A stretch of 64,000 nt of DNA from Pollutimonas sp. M17 (lineage in GTDB: Bacteria > Pseudomonadota > Gammaproteobacteria > Burkholderiales > Burkholderiaceae_B): contig NZ_CP107548.1 in NCBI RefSeq assembly GCF_025836975.1, positions 1,612,001 to 1,676,000 of the forward strand, in the 5' to 3' direction. Below, one piece after another: positions 22,481 to 31,858 of the stretch. The notes beneath the pieces are model-generated. The model saw only the letters and a program-made list of their open reading frames with translations, was not told where the DNA came from and ran no database searches. Position 1 is the stretch's first letter, and each line of letters begins with the position of its first letter. Both the position numbers and the translations under genes were made by a program.

Positions 22481-22781
22481 AATGGCCCTGTCATCCCGCC
22501 CTGGCGGGCGGTCGACGCAGGGTCTTGCCAGCGCCCATCCTAGGGTTTACCATTACATATTTACGGGCCTAATGTTGCCGAAAACCCCTATGTTGCGGTG
22601 CATGAATATTGGCTTTTCAGCGGCTTGAAGCTGCCGTGCCGCAGTTCGCGGTTTTACACCGAAATAGCCGGTAACGTCTTATTGTGCTTCGGTTTTTCTG
22701 ATTGTCAATGCTTGCAGGAACACAAATGTGGGCTTGCAAAAGGTCTTGCCTTACAACGGGTTTTCCCTCACACTCACGTCT
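22481..22781. other. intergenic leader upstream of the phosphatase gene
   Basis: About 300 bases between the uvrB terminator and the tyrosine phosphatase gene. A small GC hairpin (CCCGCCCTGGCGGGCGG, about 22496-22512) is visible at its start. I recognise no gene, riboswitch or clear promoter. The length of the leader, and the absence of a Shine-Dalgarno sequence before the next gene, leave room for an RNA element. Confidence 0.4.
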
Positions 22782-23273
22782 ATGATGACTAAGGTACTTT
22801 TCGTTTGCATGGGTAATATCTGTCGCTCGCCAAGCGCAGAGGGAGTGTTCCGCCGTTTAGTCGACGAAGCGGGGCTTTCCGATGTGGTTGGCGTCGATTC
22901 CGCTGGCACCCACAGCTTTCATATTGGCGAAGCGCCCGACGCGCGCGCCCAGGCGGCTGCGCGCAAGCGCGGCTACGAGCTTTCGCATTGCGTGGCCAGG
23001 CAGATCACGGCCGACGATTTCCGCGAATTCGACCTCATTCTGGCCATGGACTGGGAAAATCTTTCCGCATTGCAGCAGCAATGCCCGAAGATCTATCAGC
23101 ACAAGCTCATGTTGCTCATGCGCTTTGCCAACGAATTCGAAGAAGCCACGGTGCCCGACCCGTACTACGGTGGCCCCGAAGGCTTCGGCAAGGTGCTCGA
23201 CTACCTGGAAGACGCCTGTCAGGGCGTGATGGAACTCGTGCGCAAGCGCGCCTTGCAATACCAGGCCGCTTAA
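22782..23273 (+). CDS. low-molecular-weight protein-tyrosine phosphatase
   Basis: 163 residues starting MMTKVLFVCMGNICRSPSAEG. The P-loop C-x5-R-S reads CMGNICRS at the N-terminus and the catalytic Asp is in VPDPYYGG near residue 125, as in class II LMW-PTPs. Such enzymes dephosphorylate tyrosine or arginine residues of cytoplasmic proteins. The start is either of two adjacent ATGs (22782, 22785); no clear ribosome-binding site precedes them. The open frame extends 18 codons upstream without support. It stands alone, with a terminator after it, 178 bases before iscR. Confidence 0.92.
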   Translation: MMTKVLFVCMGNICRSPSAEGVFRRLVDEAGLSDVVGVDSAGTHSFHIGEAPDARAQAAARKRGYELSHCVARQITADDFREFDLILAMDWENLSALQQQCPKIYQHKLMLLMRFANEFEEATVPDPYYGGPEGFGKVLDYLEDACQGVMELVRKRALQYQAA

Positions 23274-23300
23274 CGTCCGTCGCCCATGCGGCATATAGCA

Positions 23301-23326
23301 AAACCGTGCCCCAGGCACGGTTTTTT
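23301..23326 (+). terminator. rho-independent terminator of the phosphatase gene
   Basis: AAACCGTGCC (23301-23310), loop CCA, GGCACGGTTT, then a T run to 23326. A compact 10-bp stem, 27 bases after the stop codon. Confidence 0.9.
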
Positions 23327-23374
23327 CGTTTGGCGGCAGCACGCTTACCCTAGTGTTTTAGTCGGGAATTTGCT

Positions 23375-23399
23375 ATACTTGACTATATTGGTCGGGTAT
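23375..23399. promoter_or_regulatory. type-1 IscR binding site at the isc promoter
   Basis: The 25 bases starting ATACTTGACTATATT and ending GGTCGGGTAT fit the type-1 IscR consensus (half sites ATASYYGACT and AGTCRRSTAT) with one mismatch. A TATACT -10-like box (23374-23379) overlaps its left end, so bound [2Fe-2S]-IscR would block the promoter. It lies 53 bases upstream of the iscR ATG, as expected for autorepression of the isc operon. Confidence 0.85.
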
Positions 23400-23451
23400 A
23401 AAGTCGCCGGCCGATAATTTGATTGCATCAGGCTTTGGCAAGGAAATCACC

Positions 23452-23958
23452 ATGCGTTTAACGACCAAGGGGCGTTTTGCGGTGACCGCCATGATTGATC
23501 TGGCGTTGCGGCAGCAAAGCGGGCCCGTCACTCTGGCGGCCATCAGTCAACGTCAGAATATTTCGCTGTCCTATTTGGAGCAGCTGTTCGGCAAATTGCG
23601 TCGCCACGAACTGGTTGACAGCATACGCGGTCCGGGCGGCGGTTACTCGCTGGCCCGCCTGGCGCGCAATATCACGGTGGCCGATATCATTTTCGCGGTG
23701 GACGAGCCGCTGGACGCCACCAGTTGCGGCGGCAAGGAAGACTGCAACGTCGGCCGCAATGGCAGCACGGGCAAGTGCATGACACACGAACTGTGGTCGA
23801 CGCTCAATCGTAAAATGGTCGATTATCTGGATTCGGTGTCCTTGCAGGATCTGGTCGATCAGCAGCGCATGCGCCTGCTGCATGAGTCCACCCAGGCACA
23901 GGCCGCCATCCGCATCAACCGCTCGCCCGATGTGCTCATCGCGTCGTCGACGGTATAG
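23452..23958 (+). CDS. iscR: Fe-S cluster assembly transcriptional regulator IscR
   Basis: 168-residue Rrf2-family repressor that senses [2Fe-2S] cluster supply and controls the isc operon. The start at 23452 ([19 protein letters not shown]) is the family-standard N-terminus and has AGGAAA upstream. The winged helix (1-65) holds [15 protein letters not shown]. Cluster ligands are Cys92, Cys98, Cys109 and His112. Compared with E. coli (92, 98, 104, His107) there are five extra residues between the second and third Cys. Its own operator overlaps the promoter at 23375. First gene of iscR-iscS-iscU-iscA. Confidence 0.95.
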   Translation: MRLTTKGRFAVTAMIDLALRQQSGPVTLAAISQRQNISLSYLEQLFGKLRRHELVDSIRGPGGGYSLARLARNITVADIIFAVDEPLDATSCGGKEDCNVGRNGSTGKCMTHELWSTLNRKMVDYLDSVSLQDLVDQQRMRLLHESTQAQAAIRINRSPDVLIASSTV

Positions 23959-23977
23959 AAACCTGGAGCTACGCCTC

Positions 23978-25189
23978 ATGTCCCAACGTCCCGTTTATCT
24001 GGACTATTCGGCGACCACGCCCGTCGATCCGCGCGTGGTCGACAAAATGGTGCCCTGGCTGTACGAGCATTTCGGCAATCCCGCTTCGCGCAGTCACGCC
24101 TACGGCTGGGACGCCGAAGAGGCCGTCGAGCTGGCCCGGTCCCAGGTGGCGCAACTGGTCAATGCCGACCCGCGCGAGATTATCTGGACGTCCGGCGCCA
24201 CCGAATCGAACAACCTGGCGCTGAAGGGCGCCGCCCAAGCCCACGCCGGGCGCGGCAAGCATATCGTCACGGTCAAGACCGAACACAAGGCGGTGCTGGA
24301 CACCTGCCGCGAGCTCGAGCGACAGGGCTTCGAAGTCAGCTATCTGGATGTTCCCCAGGACGGCCTGCTGGACGTCGCCGCGTTCAAAAGCGCATTGCGG
24401 CCGGACACCATCCTGGCCTCGGTCATGCTGGTCAATAACGAGATCGGCGTCGTGCAGGACATCGCCGCGCTGGGCCAGGCCTGCCGGGAACGGGGTGTCG
24501 TATTCCATGTGGATGCGGCGCAGGCCACGGGCAAGGTCGCCATCGACCTGCAGGCGCTGCCTGTGGATCTGATGTCCTTTTCGGCACACAAAACCTACGG
24601 ACCCAAAGGCGTCGGGGCCTTGTTCGCCAGGCGCAAGCCCCGCGTGCGGCTGGAGGCCCAGATACACGGCGGCGGGCACGAACGCGGTTTCCGCTCGGGC
24701 ACCCTGGCCACGCATCAGATCGTCGGCATGGGCCAGGCCTTTGAGCTGGCGCGGCTCGAAATGGACGCCGAACTTCAGCGCATACGCGTCTTGCGCGATC
24801 GGCTTTGGGCCGGGCTGTCGCAGATTCCGGAAATCCATCTCAACGGGCATGCCCGCCAGCGCGTTCCGCACAACCTGAACGTCAGCTTCGACTATGTGGA
24901 AGGCGAATCGCTGATCATGTCGCTCAAGGATCTGGCGGTGTCCAGCGGATCGGCCTGCACCTCTGCCAGCCTGGAGCCTTCTTACGTATTGCGCGCCCTG
25001 GGCCGCAGCGATGAGCTCGCCCACAGTTCCATACGCTTCACCCTGGGCCGCTACACCACCCCGGAAGACGTGGATTTCGCCATACAGCTGCTTGTGCGCC
25101 AGGTGGGCAGGTTGCGCGACATGTCGCCGCTATGGGAAATGGCCCAGGAAGGCGTGGACTTGAATTCGGTTCAATGGGCCGCACATTAA
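23978..25189 (+). CDS. iscS: cysteine desulfurase IscS
   Basis: PLP enzyme that takes sulfur from cysteine and passes it to IscU, tRNA-thiolation proteins and others. 403 residues from ATG 23978 ([15 protein letters not shown]), with GGAG nine bases before it. The PLP lysine is in [12 protein letters not shown] and the mobile-loop catalytic Cys in [14 protein letters not shown]; the C-terminal IscU-binding tail is present. It begins 19 bases after iscR and is followed after 53 bases by iscU. The frame is intact and all key residues are present, in contrast to its partner IscU. Confidence 0.97.
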   Translation: MSQRPVYLDYSATTPVDPRVVDKMVPWLYEHFGNPASRSHAYGWDAEEAVELARSQVAQLVNADPREIIWTSGATESNNLALKGAAQAHAGRGKHIVTVKTEHKAVLDTCRELERQGFEVSYLDVPQDGLLDVAAFKSALRPDTILASVMLVNNEIGVVQDIAALGQACRERGVVFHVDAAQATGKVAIDLQALPVDLMSFSAHKTYGPKGVGALFARRKPRVRLEAQIHGGGHERGFRSGTLATHQIVGMGQAFELARLEMDAELQRIRVLRDRLWAGLSQIPEIHLNGHARQRVPHNLNVSFDYVEGESLIMSLKDLAVSSGSACTSASLEPSYVLRALGRSDELAHSSIRFTLGRYTTPEDVDFAIQLLVRQVGRLRDMSPLWEMAQEGVDLNSVQWAAH

Positions 25190-25242
25190 GGGTATCAGTA
25201 TGAAGAATCTGGAGGCCGCTGCGAAAGCGGTTGCGGGCACTC

Positions 25243-25626
25243 ATGGCGTATAGCGACACGGTACTGGATCACTACGAAAATCCGCGCAACGTGGGATCAT
25301 TCGACAAGTCCGATGCCAGTGTCGGTACGGGCATGGTCGGCGCGCCGGCGCTGGGCGACGTAATGAAGCTGCAAATCCGGGTGAACGAATCGGGTATCAT
25401 TGAAGACGCACGATTCAAGACGTATGGCTGCGGTTCGGCCATCGCATCCACTTCGCTGGTCACCGAATGGATCAAGGGCAAGACGCTGGATCAGGCCATG
25501 GATATCCGCAATACGCAGATCGCCGAGGCGCTGGCCTTGCCGCCGGTCAAGATTCACTGTTCCATCCTGGCCGAGGACGCCATCAAGGCAGCCATCCGGG
25601 ACTACAAGGAAAAGCATCAGGAGTAA
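25243..25626 (+). CDS. iscU: Fe-S cluster scaffold IscU, with Cys37 replaced by Leu
   Basis: 127-residue scaffold on which [2Fe-2S] and [4Fe-4S] clusters are built. The N-terminus [20 protein letters not shown] and the rest are clearly IscU. Of the three conserved cysteines, Cys63 (YGCGSA) and Cys106 (KIHCSI) are present, as are Asp39, His105 and the LPPVK chaperone-binding motif (99-103). However, the first cysteine, in the normally near-invariant PACGD motif, is Leu37 (PALGD; codon CTG at 25351-25353). In E. coli Cys37 is a cluster ligand and needed for function. The ATG at 25243 has no strong ribosome-binding site. Four bases separate it from iscA. Confidence 0.95.
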   Translation: MAYSDTVLDHYENPRNVGSFDKSDASVGTGMVGAPALGDVMKLQIRVNESGIIEDARFKTYGCGSAIASTSLVTEWIKGKTLDQAMDIRNTQIAEALALPPVKIHCSILAEDAIKAAIRDYKEKHQE

Positions 25627-25628
25627 TC

Positions 25629-25952
25629 ATGGGAATTATGCTTACACAACAAGCCGCCGATCACATCAACCGCTACATTGAAAAGCGGGGCAAGGGGCTG
25701 GGCTTGCGTCTGGGCGTTCGCACCACGGGCTGCTCGGGCATGGCCTACAAGCTGGAATACGTCGACGAGCCCAATGCCGACGACCAGGTTTTCGAGCAGC
25801 GGGGGGTCAGGGTGTATGTCGACCCCAAAAGCCTGCCTTTCCTGGAAGGCACGCAGCTCGATTATGCACGCGAGGGCCTGAACGAAGGGTTCAAGTTTTC
25901 CAACCCCAACGAAAAAGCCACTTGCGGCTGCGGCGAATCTTTTACGGTCTGA
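25629..25952 (+). CDS. iscA: A-type Fe-S carrier IscA
   Basis: 107-residue A-type carrier that moves Fe-S clusters to target proteins. The three conserved ligands are in GCSGM (near residue 36) and the C-terminal CGCGESF. The start GTAATCATG sits two bases after the iscU stop, so translation is probably coupled. In most proteobacteria hscB, hscA and fdx follow directly; here a strong terminator (26080) and the autotransporter island follow instead. Confidence 0.96.
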   Translation: MGIMLTQQAADHINRYIEKRGKGLGLRLGVRTTGCSGMAYKLEYVDEPNADDQVFEQRGVRVYVDPKSLPFLEGTQLDYAREGLNEGFKFSNPNEKATCGCGESFTV

Positions 25953-26079
25953 TTGGCTAAGCAGCGGGGGGCTGCGCCGTTCCGGCCATAGCTTGGTAAA
26001 CAATTCCACATCGTCTTGTTCGGCGGAGCGCCAGGCAGCTACGGAGTAGCGCTGCCGCTTTTGCTGTAACACTTTAAAG

Positions 26080-26116
26080 AACCGGACTCTTTTCAAGAAG
26101 AGTCCGGTTTTTTTAT
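26080..26116 (+). terminator. rho-independent terminator of the isc operon
   Basis: AACCGGACTCTT (26080-26091), loop TTCAAG, AAGAGTCCGGTT (26098-26109), then a T tract. A perfect 12-bp stem, about 130 bases after iscA; it isolates the isc operon from the autotransporter genes. Confidence 0.92.
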
Positions 26117-26363
26117 GTTCGCAGTATGTTGCCAGGTGAGTGTAGCCAGGTGAGAAGAAATTATCACGAATGAATAGGTGAAAACCCCTGGGCCGAATTG
26201 CGTAGGAGGTGCTTACAAAAAGCGGGTATTAGTGTTTAAATCCAGTCCGTAGATATATGTGTCTATATATGTCTAATGAATGTGCTCTGCGGGATGTCAA
26301 TTCATATTTTGCATAAATGAAGTTGATAGCGGCGCATAAGGCGATTCTATATAAGGAATGGGT

Positions 26364-29300
26364 ATGAAGATGGCAGCAAGGAAACACAGGGTATTGCGGA
26401 CAACTGTGCTGACTGGCGCATTGCTGGGGGTTTACGCGGCTTCATATGCCGCCGGGCCGGTCGCTTATACGCCTCATAACATGAATATGGATCCTTCGGC
26501 ATGGGTGAAGGATAGGGGCGGCGATCCAGGCTTGACCAGGATGACATGGGAAGGGCGTGATGCTCTTAAGCTATCCATCTTGCCGCCCGCCGAGGGCTCG
26601 TCGTTCAACAATTGGCAAGGCCATTCCCAACGTACAGCCGCGTCGGCCGGTGAATCCTTTCTGCGCGGCGATATCTGGATACAAGAAGACTGGACAAGCG
26701 GGACGGCGACCGATTTCCAGAATACCGGAATGTGGGGCTCGGCCATGCCTGAGGACATCGTAGCCGATGACAAGTACGTCGATAAAGAGACGGTATTTCC
26801 CATTATCCATTTCACTAATCAGCAAGATCCTACCGGAAACCCAGAGGGCAAGGGCATGCTACGCATCTGGGACACCACAGCCAATCCTTCGGGCGGCTGG
26901 GTCTATCTTCCGGATACGGCAGGGCAGATCAATTACGGTAGTTGGAATTCCTTCGATTTACGTCTTATCCCGGAATCAAACAAGGTCGAATATTATTTGA
27001 ACGGTTCCCTGGTGTATACCTGGATCGACCCCACTTCGGAGAACAAGACCGAGCCCGGTCAGTTTTTTGCTATGTACCTGAAGGCGCGTAACAATGGCAT
27101 GACGGCGTTCGACACCTTTTGGTCGCGCTTGATGTCGGGCGAGGTGCATAGCGAAGGCGTGGTGTCGGGCTCGGTCAGCGGCGATGTCATGGTCGATGCC
27201 GGTGGCTGGGTTTCAGTGGCCGACGACACGAACATTTCCGGCTCGCTGTACGGCAACGGCAGCTCCGGCGCGGCGTCGGTCGTCGATTTCGACAAGAGCG
27301 TCACCGTGGGCGGCGACCTTATCGGCAACAATACCTGGTTCAATTTCAGTTCGGCGGCGGATGCGACCGCTACCATCGCAGGCTCTGTCGAACTCGAGGG
27401 TAAGTCCCTCGCCAGTGGCGGCTCGGCGGGCAATGCTGTACGCGCAGAAAGGAATATCACCCTCAACGATTCCACGCTGAAAGGCTATTGGACCTTGCCG
27501 AATGGCAGTGTAATTGCCCAAGGTGGCGCCCGTATTGAAGATGCGGTCATTCTTGCCAGCGCCAAGGCCGCTGTCATCGCATCCGGACCCAGTTCAAGCG
27601 CCGCCATAAAGCGAAGCGATCTGCGGACGAGCGCATCAGGTGCGGGATCGGGAGGATTGCTTGCCACAGTCAATGCAAGCAATGGCTCCAGCGTAAGTAT
27701 AGAAGGCGGGTCTGTGGCCGCCACGGGCGACAGCTATACACGCGGTATTCTTGCCAGCGGCAAGAGCGCGGATACCGTGGCCACCCGGGTCGTGGCAACG
27801 GGAGCCGCCATCTCCACCAGCGGAGAGCATTCCCATGCCGTCCATGCGTTCGGCCCATCAGGCAATTCAGATCCCGATAGCGTCAACGCGCCCATCATTA
27901 CGGTGAATGCTGGCACGGTCGACACCAGCGGCGACGAATCCTACGGTCTGTATGCTCAGAATGGCGGAAACATCAACAGCTCTGCGCAGGTAACAACCAG
28001 CGGCAAGGCGGGCTTTGGCGCCTTTGCCTATAACGGGGGGCGAATCTCACTGCACGGCGGCTCGTTGGAAACATCGGCCGATGCGCTGGGCGGGACCATC
28101 GGTACGTTTGGCGCGCTGTCCAAGAAGAACAGCGTGATCATCCTTAACGGAACTGCCGTCAACACCGAAGGCGTCCTGGCTGAAGGCCTGCGTTCCGAAG
28201 AGGGCGCAAGCATTGACGCGACCGACTCCATCATCACCACTGCGGGGTCGAAAGCGCATGGCGTAACGGCCTACACAGGCGGAACGGTGGACCTGGTGCG
28301 CGGGTCGGTATCGGCCAGCGGAGCCAATGCCAATGGTTTGCAGGCCACGGGTGCGGAATCGAAAATCACCACCAATGGAACGGTTGTGCAAACCAGCGGT
28401 GGCAAGTACGGTGCCTATGCGAGCAGCGGCGGTGTAATCGAGCTTGAAGGCGGATCGGTCAGCAATACCAACGCCAGCCCGGGCAGCCAGGGCCTAGCTG
28501 CCGATGGCGAGGGCTCATCCATTACCGCCACCAACGTCGCGATCAGCGCCAAGGGCGAATACACGGGGCCGGGCGCGCTATCGAATGCGGTGGCGGCCAG
28601 CAATGGCGCGCATATCGAGCTTAGCGGTGGATCGGTGTCGTCGCTCAGTAACCAATTCGGCCGAGGCTTGTTGGCCAGCACCAGTTCCAGCATCGATGCC
28701 ACCAACGTCGCCATCTCCACCGCTGGCGCCATGTCGAATGCGGTGCATGCCTTCAGCGCGAGGGAAACAACGGATAAAGCGGCGGATACGCCCATCATTA
28801 CCTTGACGGGCGGTTCAGTCAGTACGGTTGCCAACGACGCCTACGGTCTGTCGGCTCAGAATACCGGCGCAAGGATAGATGCCAGCGGTGTTGCCATCAG
28901 TACGCAGGGCGGCAATTCTTTCGGAGCCGTCGCTTACAACGGCGCCGCGCTGAACCTGACGAATACCACGATCTCCACATCGGGAATTGGGGCGCACGGC
29001 ATATCCATCAATGCCATGAGTACGGCGCAGGTGCCATCGAGGGTTTCTGAAGCCCATTATTCAAGCAGCGTCACCATGGATGGCGGGTCCATCTCGACCA
29101 CGGGCGCCGACTCCGCCGGGGTGTATCTGCGCAACGACAGCAGCGTTACGTTGAATGGCGTGACGGTCAATGCGGCAGGTCCAGTGTTTTCGTCGGACTT
29201 CAGCAAGGCAGATCAGACGCAGAATATCACCGTCGGTGCAGGATCTACATTGTCCTCCATCAGCGATATATTGTTGCGGGTAGACAGGTCTACTGTGGGT

Positions 29301-31556
29301 GAAGATGGCGTGGTTGATTTCACGCTTGAAAAAGGAGCGTTCGCATCGGGCAATATCGTGAATTATCGGAACGGATCCGTGGACGATGTATACAGCTCGA
29401 ACACACATGTCGATATCCAGGACGGCGCCCATTGGGCGGGTATCTTTATCAAGGCGAATACTCAGCAGCAAGATTCAGGCATAGTCGATGGGGCTGATTT
29501 ACCAGATGGCAAAGTGGATAACGATGTAGCCACCACGGCAGGATCCAGCGTGGCCTTCCAAGGAGTATCCGAGGTGACCGGCAGCGTGTCGACCGCAGCC
29601 AATTCCAGCACGACATTCACGGGCTCCACGCCCACTACCATTACAGAGAATCTGGTTGGACAGCAGGGGTCCAGCATCACTTTCAATAGTGGTGCGAACA
29701 TCAATCAATCGGTGACGGGCGTGGGCAGCACCATGTCCTTTGGTGGTGCAACAACGATAAGCCAGGGCATTGCCGGGTCGGGCTCCAGCGTGAGCTTCAG
29801 CGGCCCCACGACCATCAGCAGCACGGGGGGAGGGAATGCATTGACCGGCGCCTCGAACACCAGCTTCAGTTTCAGCCGCACAGCGCCCACGACCATCAAT
29901 GGTTCGGTTGACTTGAGCGGTGGGTCAAGTACGCATGGCGGTACAACGAGTACGCCCGTGACGATTACCGGGAACGCGAATGTGTCTTCGGGTGCGGTGC
30001 TTGGAGGGAACCTTAACATCAGCGGTGCGTTGAACGGTACGGGTGGCACCTTGGGGCCAGGCAACTCCACAGGCATACAAACCTATGGCTCTTTCGGGTC
30101 ATTTAGCGGCACTTACCTAGCCGAAGTGAACGCGGCGGGGCAGTCCGATCTGATACGCATCACCAGCGGCTTAGTGGACCTCACGGGCATAGCCTTGAAG
30201 GTGGGGCAAGAGAACGGCAACGGCGGTTATGTACTGAATCATGACTACACCATTGTCGAGACCGGCGAGGACAATGGCATAAGTGGCATTTCCGACAACA
30301 AGTTTGCCAGCGAAGGATTGGACAGCAGCTTTACCGGTACGTTGGTCAAGCTCGATCCGGTCAAGTATGGGGCCGACTACGTCAAGATTAGCCTGTCGCT
30401 GGATCAGTCCAAGGTCGGCGCCTTTATGCCTACACTCTCGGACAACCAGCGGGGCGTGATGTCGGGCCTGCAAGGTGTTCCATCTTTGCTGAGTGCCGTA
30501 GCGACCATGCAAGGAGATAATGCCAAGAGCGCACTTAACCAGCTGTCCGGTGAGGTCCATGGCAGCACGCAGTCGGCGCTGCACAGCGCGGGCGGGCTGT
30601 TGGTCAGCACGGTGGGCAATCGCATGCGCGGCAATGTGGGCGCCGGCATGCTGGCCGGGGCGCCGATGGCCGATGCCTCTGGTTCCGTGCCGGCGGGCGC
30701 CATGCCGCGCTCGGCGGCCTATCCGCTGTGGGCTGAAGTGGTGGGCAACTGGAATACGCTGGACGGCGGCGACAACGCCTCCAAGACCAAGAGCCACACC
30801 GCGGGCATCTACGTGGGCGGGGACGTGCCGGTGGGTGCAGGCTGGCGCGTGGGTGGCGCCTTGGGCTTTACCGACGGGCGCATCAAGGCCGACGACGTGG
30901 GGTCGCGCTCCGATGTGCGCAGCTACACCGCCACGGTCTATGGCGGCAACAGTTGGGCGGCGGGCAACGGCCAGGTCAACTTCCTGGCGGGCGCGGGCTA
31001 CACGCGGCACAACATCGAAAGCCGCCGGACGATCAACGTGGGCGGCAGCCAGACGCTCAAGGCGGACTACCATGCGAATACCACGCAGTTGTTCACGGAG
31101 CTGGGCTATGCGATTCCCGTGGGGCAGGCCAGCACCATCGAGCCGTATGCGGGGCTGGCCTGGTCCAGCCAACGCAGCCAGGGCTTCAGTGAAAGCGGCG
31201 GCTCGGCGGCGCTGCGCAGCCAGGGCCAGACGGATAACGTGACGACACTGACGCTGGGCCTGCGCGGCAAGACGCTGGTGGAGCTGGGCGGCCGCGAGGC
31301 GCGGCTAAGCGCCGGGCTGGGCTGGCGCCATGCTTCGGGCGACGTGGCTTCGGCGCGCACGATGTCCTTCATCCAGGGCAATGGGGCGGCGTTCACGGTG
31401 GCCGGCTCGCCGATCGCCAAGAATGCGGCGGTGGTGGACTTGGGGGCCGAGATGAGCGTGGGCAGGAACGCGGCCATGGGCTTGGGTTACAGCGGCCAGT
31501 TCGGCCAGGGCAGCACCGACAGCACCGGGTCCCTGTATTTAAAGGTCCGGTTCTAG
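26364..31556 (+). CDS. giant type V autotransporter with lectin-like N-terminal domain
   Basis: About 1730 residues. A signal peptide (HRVLRTTVLTGALLGVYAASYA) is followed by a globular segment at about residues 35-265 that is not repeat-like; strands such as GGWVYLPDT and VEYYLNGSLVYTW suggest a concanavalin/LamG-type jelly roll (inference). Residues 265-1150 are a beta-helical passenger of short rungs rich in TTSG, GGSV and YGLYAQNGG motifs. After a Thr/Ser-rich linker comes the autotransporter barrel (about 1440-1730), ending YLKVRF as outer-membrane proteins do. The start ATG at 26364 is chosen because TAAGGA lies six bases before it; the ATG at 26358 is too close. Likely an adhesin or biofilm protein. 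Its last 713 coding bases are nearly identical to those of the next gene. Confidence 0.88.
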   Translation: MKMAARKHRVLRTTVLTGALLGVYAASYAAGPVAYTPHNMNMDPSAWVKDRGGDPGLTRMTWEGRDALKLSILPPAEGSSFNNWQGHSQRTAASAGESFLRGDIWIQEDWTSGTATDFQNTGMWGSAMPEDIVADDKYVDKETVFPIIHFTNQQDPTGNPEGKGMLRIWDTTANPSGGWVYLPDTAGQINYGSWNSFDLRLIPESNKVEYYLNGSLVYTWIDPTSENKTEPGQFFAMYLKARNNGMTAFDTFWSRLMSGEVHSEGVVSGSVSGDVMVDAGGWVSVADDTNISGSLYGNGSSGAASVVDFDKSVTVGGDLIGNNTWFNFSSAADATATIAGSVELEGKSLASGGSAGNAVRAERNITLNDSTLKGYWTLPNGSVIAQGGARIEDAVILASAKAAVIASGPSSSAAIKRSDLRTSASGAGSGGLLATVNASNGSSVSIEGGSVAATGDSYTRGILASGKSADTVATRVVATGAAISTSGEHSHAVHAFGPSGNSDPDSVNAPIITVNAGTVDTSGDESYGLYAQNGGNINSSAQVTTSGKAGFGAFAYNGGRISLHGGSLETSADALGGTIGTFGALSKKNSVIILNGTAVNTEGVLAEGLRSEEGASIDATDSIITTAGSKAHGVTAYTGGTVDLVRGSVSASGANANGLQATGAESKITTNGTVVQTSGGKYGAYASSGGVIELEGGSVSNTNASPGSQGLAADGEGSSITATNVAISAKGEYTGPGALSNAVAASNGAHIELSGGSVSSLSNQFGRGLLASTSSSIDATNVAISTAGAMSNAVHAFSARETTDKAADTPIITLTGGSVSTVANDAYGLSAQNTGARIDASGVAISTQGGNSFGAVAYNGAALNLTNTTISTSGIGAHGISINAMSTAQVPSRVSEAHYSSSVTMDGGSISTTGADSAGVYLRNDSSVTLNGVTVNAAGPVFSSDFSKADQTQNITVGAGSTLSSISDILLRVDRSTVGEDGVVDFTLEKGAFASGNIVNYRNGSVDDVYSSNTHVDIQDGAHWAGIFIKANTQQQDSGIVDGADLPDGKVDNDVATTAGSSVAFQGVSEVTGSVSTAANSSTTFTGSTPTTITENLVGQQGSSITFNSGANINQSVTGVGSTMSFGGATTISQGIAGSGSSVSFSGPTTISSTGGGNALTGASNTSFSFSRTAPTTINGSVDLSGGSSTHGGTTSTPVTITGNANVSSGAVLGGNLNISGALNGTGGTLGPGNSTGIQTYGSFGSFSGTYLAEVNAAGQSDLIRITSGLVDLTGIALKVGQENGNGGYVLNHDYTIVETGEDNGISGISDNKFASEGLDSSFTGTLVKLDPVKYGADYVKISLSLDQSKVGAFMPTLSDNQRGVMSGLQGVPSLLSAVATMQGDNAKSALNQLSGEVHGSTQSALHSAGGLLVSTVGNRMRGNVGAGMLAGAPMADASGSVPAGAMPRSAAYPLWAEVVGNWNTLDGGDNASKTKSHTAGIYVGGDVPVGAGWRVGGALGFTDGRIKADDVGSRSDVRSYTATVYGGNSWAAGNGQVNFLAGAGYTRHNIESRRTINVGGSQTLKADYHANTTQLFTELGYAIPVGQASTIEPYAGLAWSSQRSQGFSESGGSAALRSQGQTDNVTTLTLGLRGKTLVELGGREARLSAGLGWRHASGDVASARTMSFIQGNGAAFTVAGSPIAKNAAVVDLGAEMSVGRNAAMGLGYSGQFGQGSTDSTGSLYLKVRF

Positions 31557-31633
31557 GCGGGGCTGCTTAGCGAAGAAGTTGTTGAAAACAGGTGTTGTTG
31601 GACAAGAAGGCTGGCTCTGGCGCCAGCCTTCTT
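30842..31633 (+). repeat. 792-bp near-identical direct repeat, copy 1
   Basis: Matches 36301-37092 with a constant offset of 5459 bases; the only difference I noticed is at 31070 (C, against T at 36529). It covers most of the barrel domain of the first autotransporter, the stop codon, the 3' untranslated stretch and the terminator hairpin up to its last stem base. Upstream of 30842 the two genes drift apart gradually. This pattern fits recent gene conversion or unequal crossing-over. Confidence 0.95.
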
Positions 31634-31634
31634 T
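31604..31634 (+). terminator. terminator of the first autotransporter
   Basis: AAGAAGGCTGGC (31604-31615), loop TCTGGC, GCCAGCCTTCTT (31622-31633), then TTTAT. The right end of the 792-bp repeat coincides with the end of this stem. The same hairpin ends the second autotransporter at 37063. Confidence 0.85.
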
Positions 31635-31858
31635 ATGGCTGGGTGAAAGCAGCAGCAATTTCAACAGAGGGTTTAAGAAATTGCGGAGCTTTTGCCTGGC
31701 TCAAGGCTGATCAAATTTGGCACTCCTAGCCACGTTACTTATCGTTTGTATAAATTTCATTTTACTTCCCGTTAGCCAAATGATTTAATCTGAATACCCG
31801 AGTTACATATATGTATCAATATGTGTTAACAGCCGTTAGGACGGCAAGGAAGGCAATG

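Noticed and set aside
27700-29200. Repetitive DNA inside the first autotransporter, as a possible repeat array or CRISPR
   Set aside because: The repeats are degenerate beta-helix rungs in one open frame (TTSG, GGSV, AQNGG) with no fixed unit and spacer.
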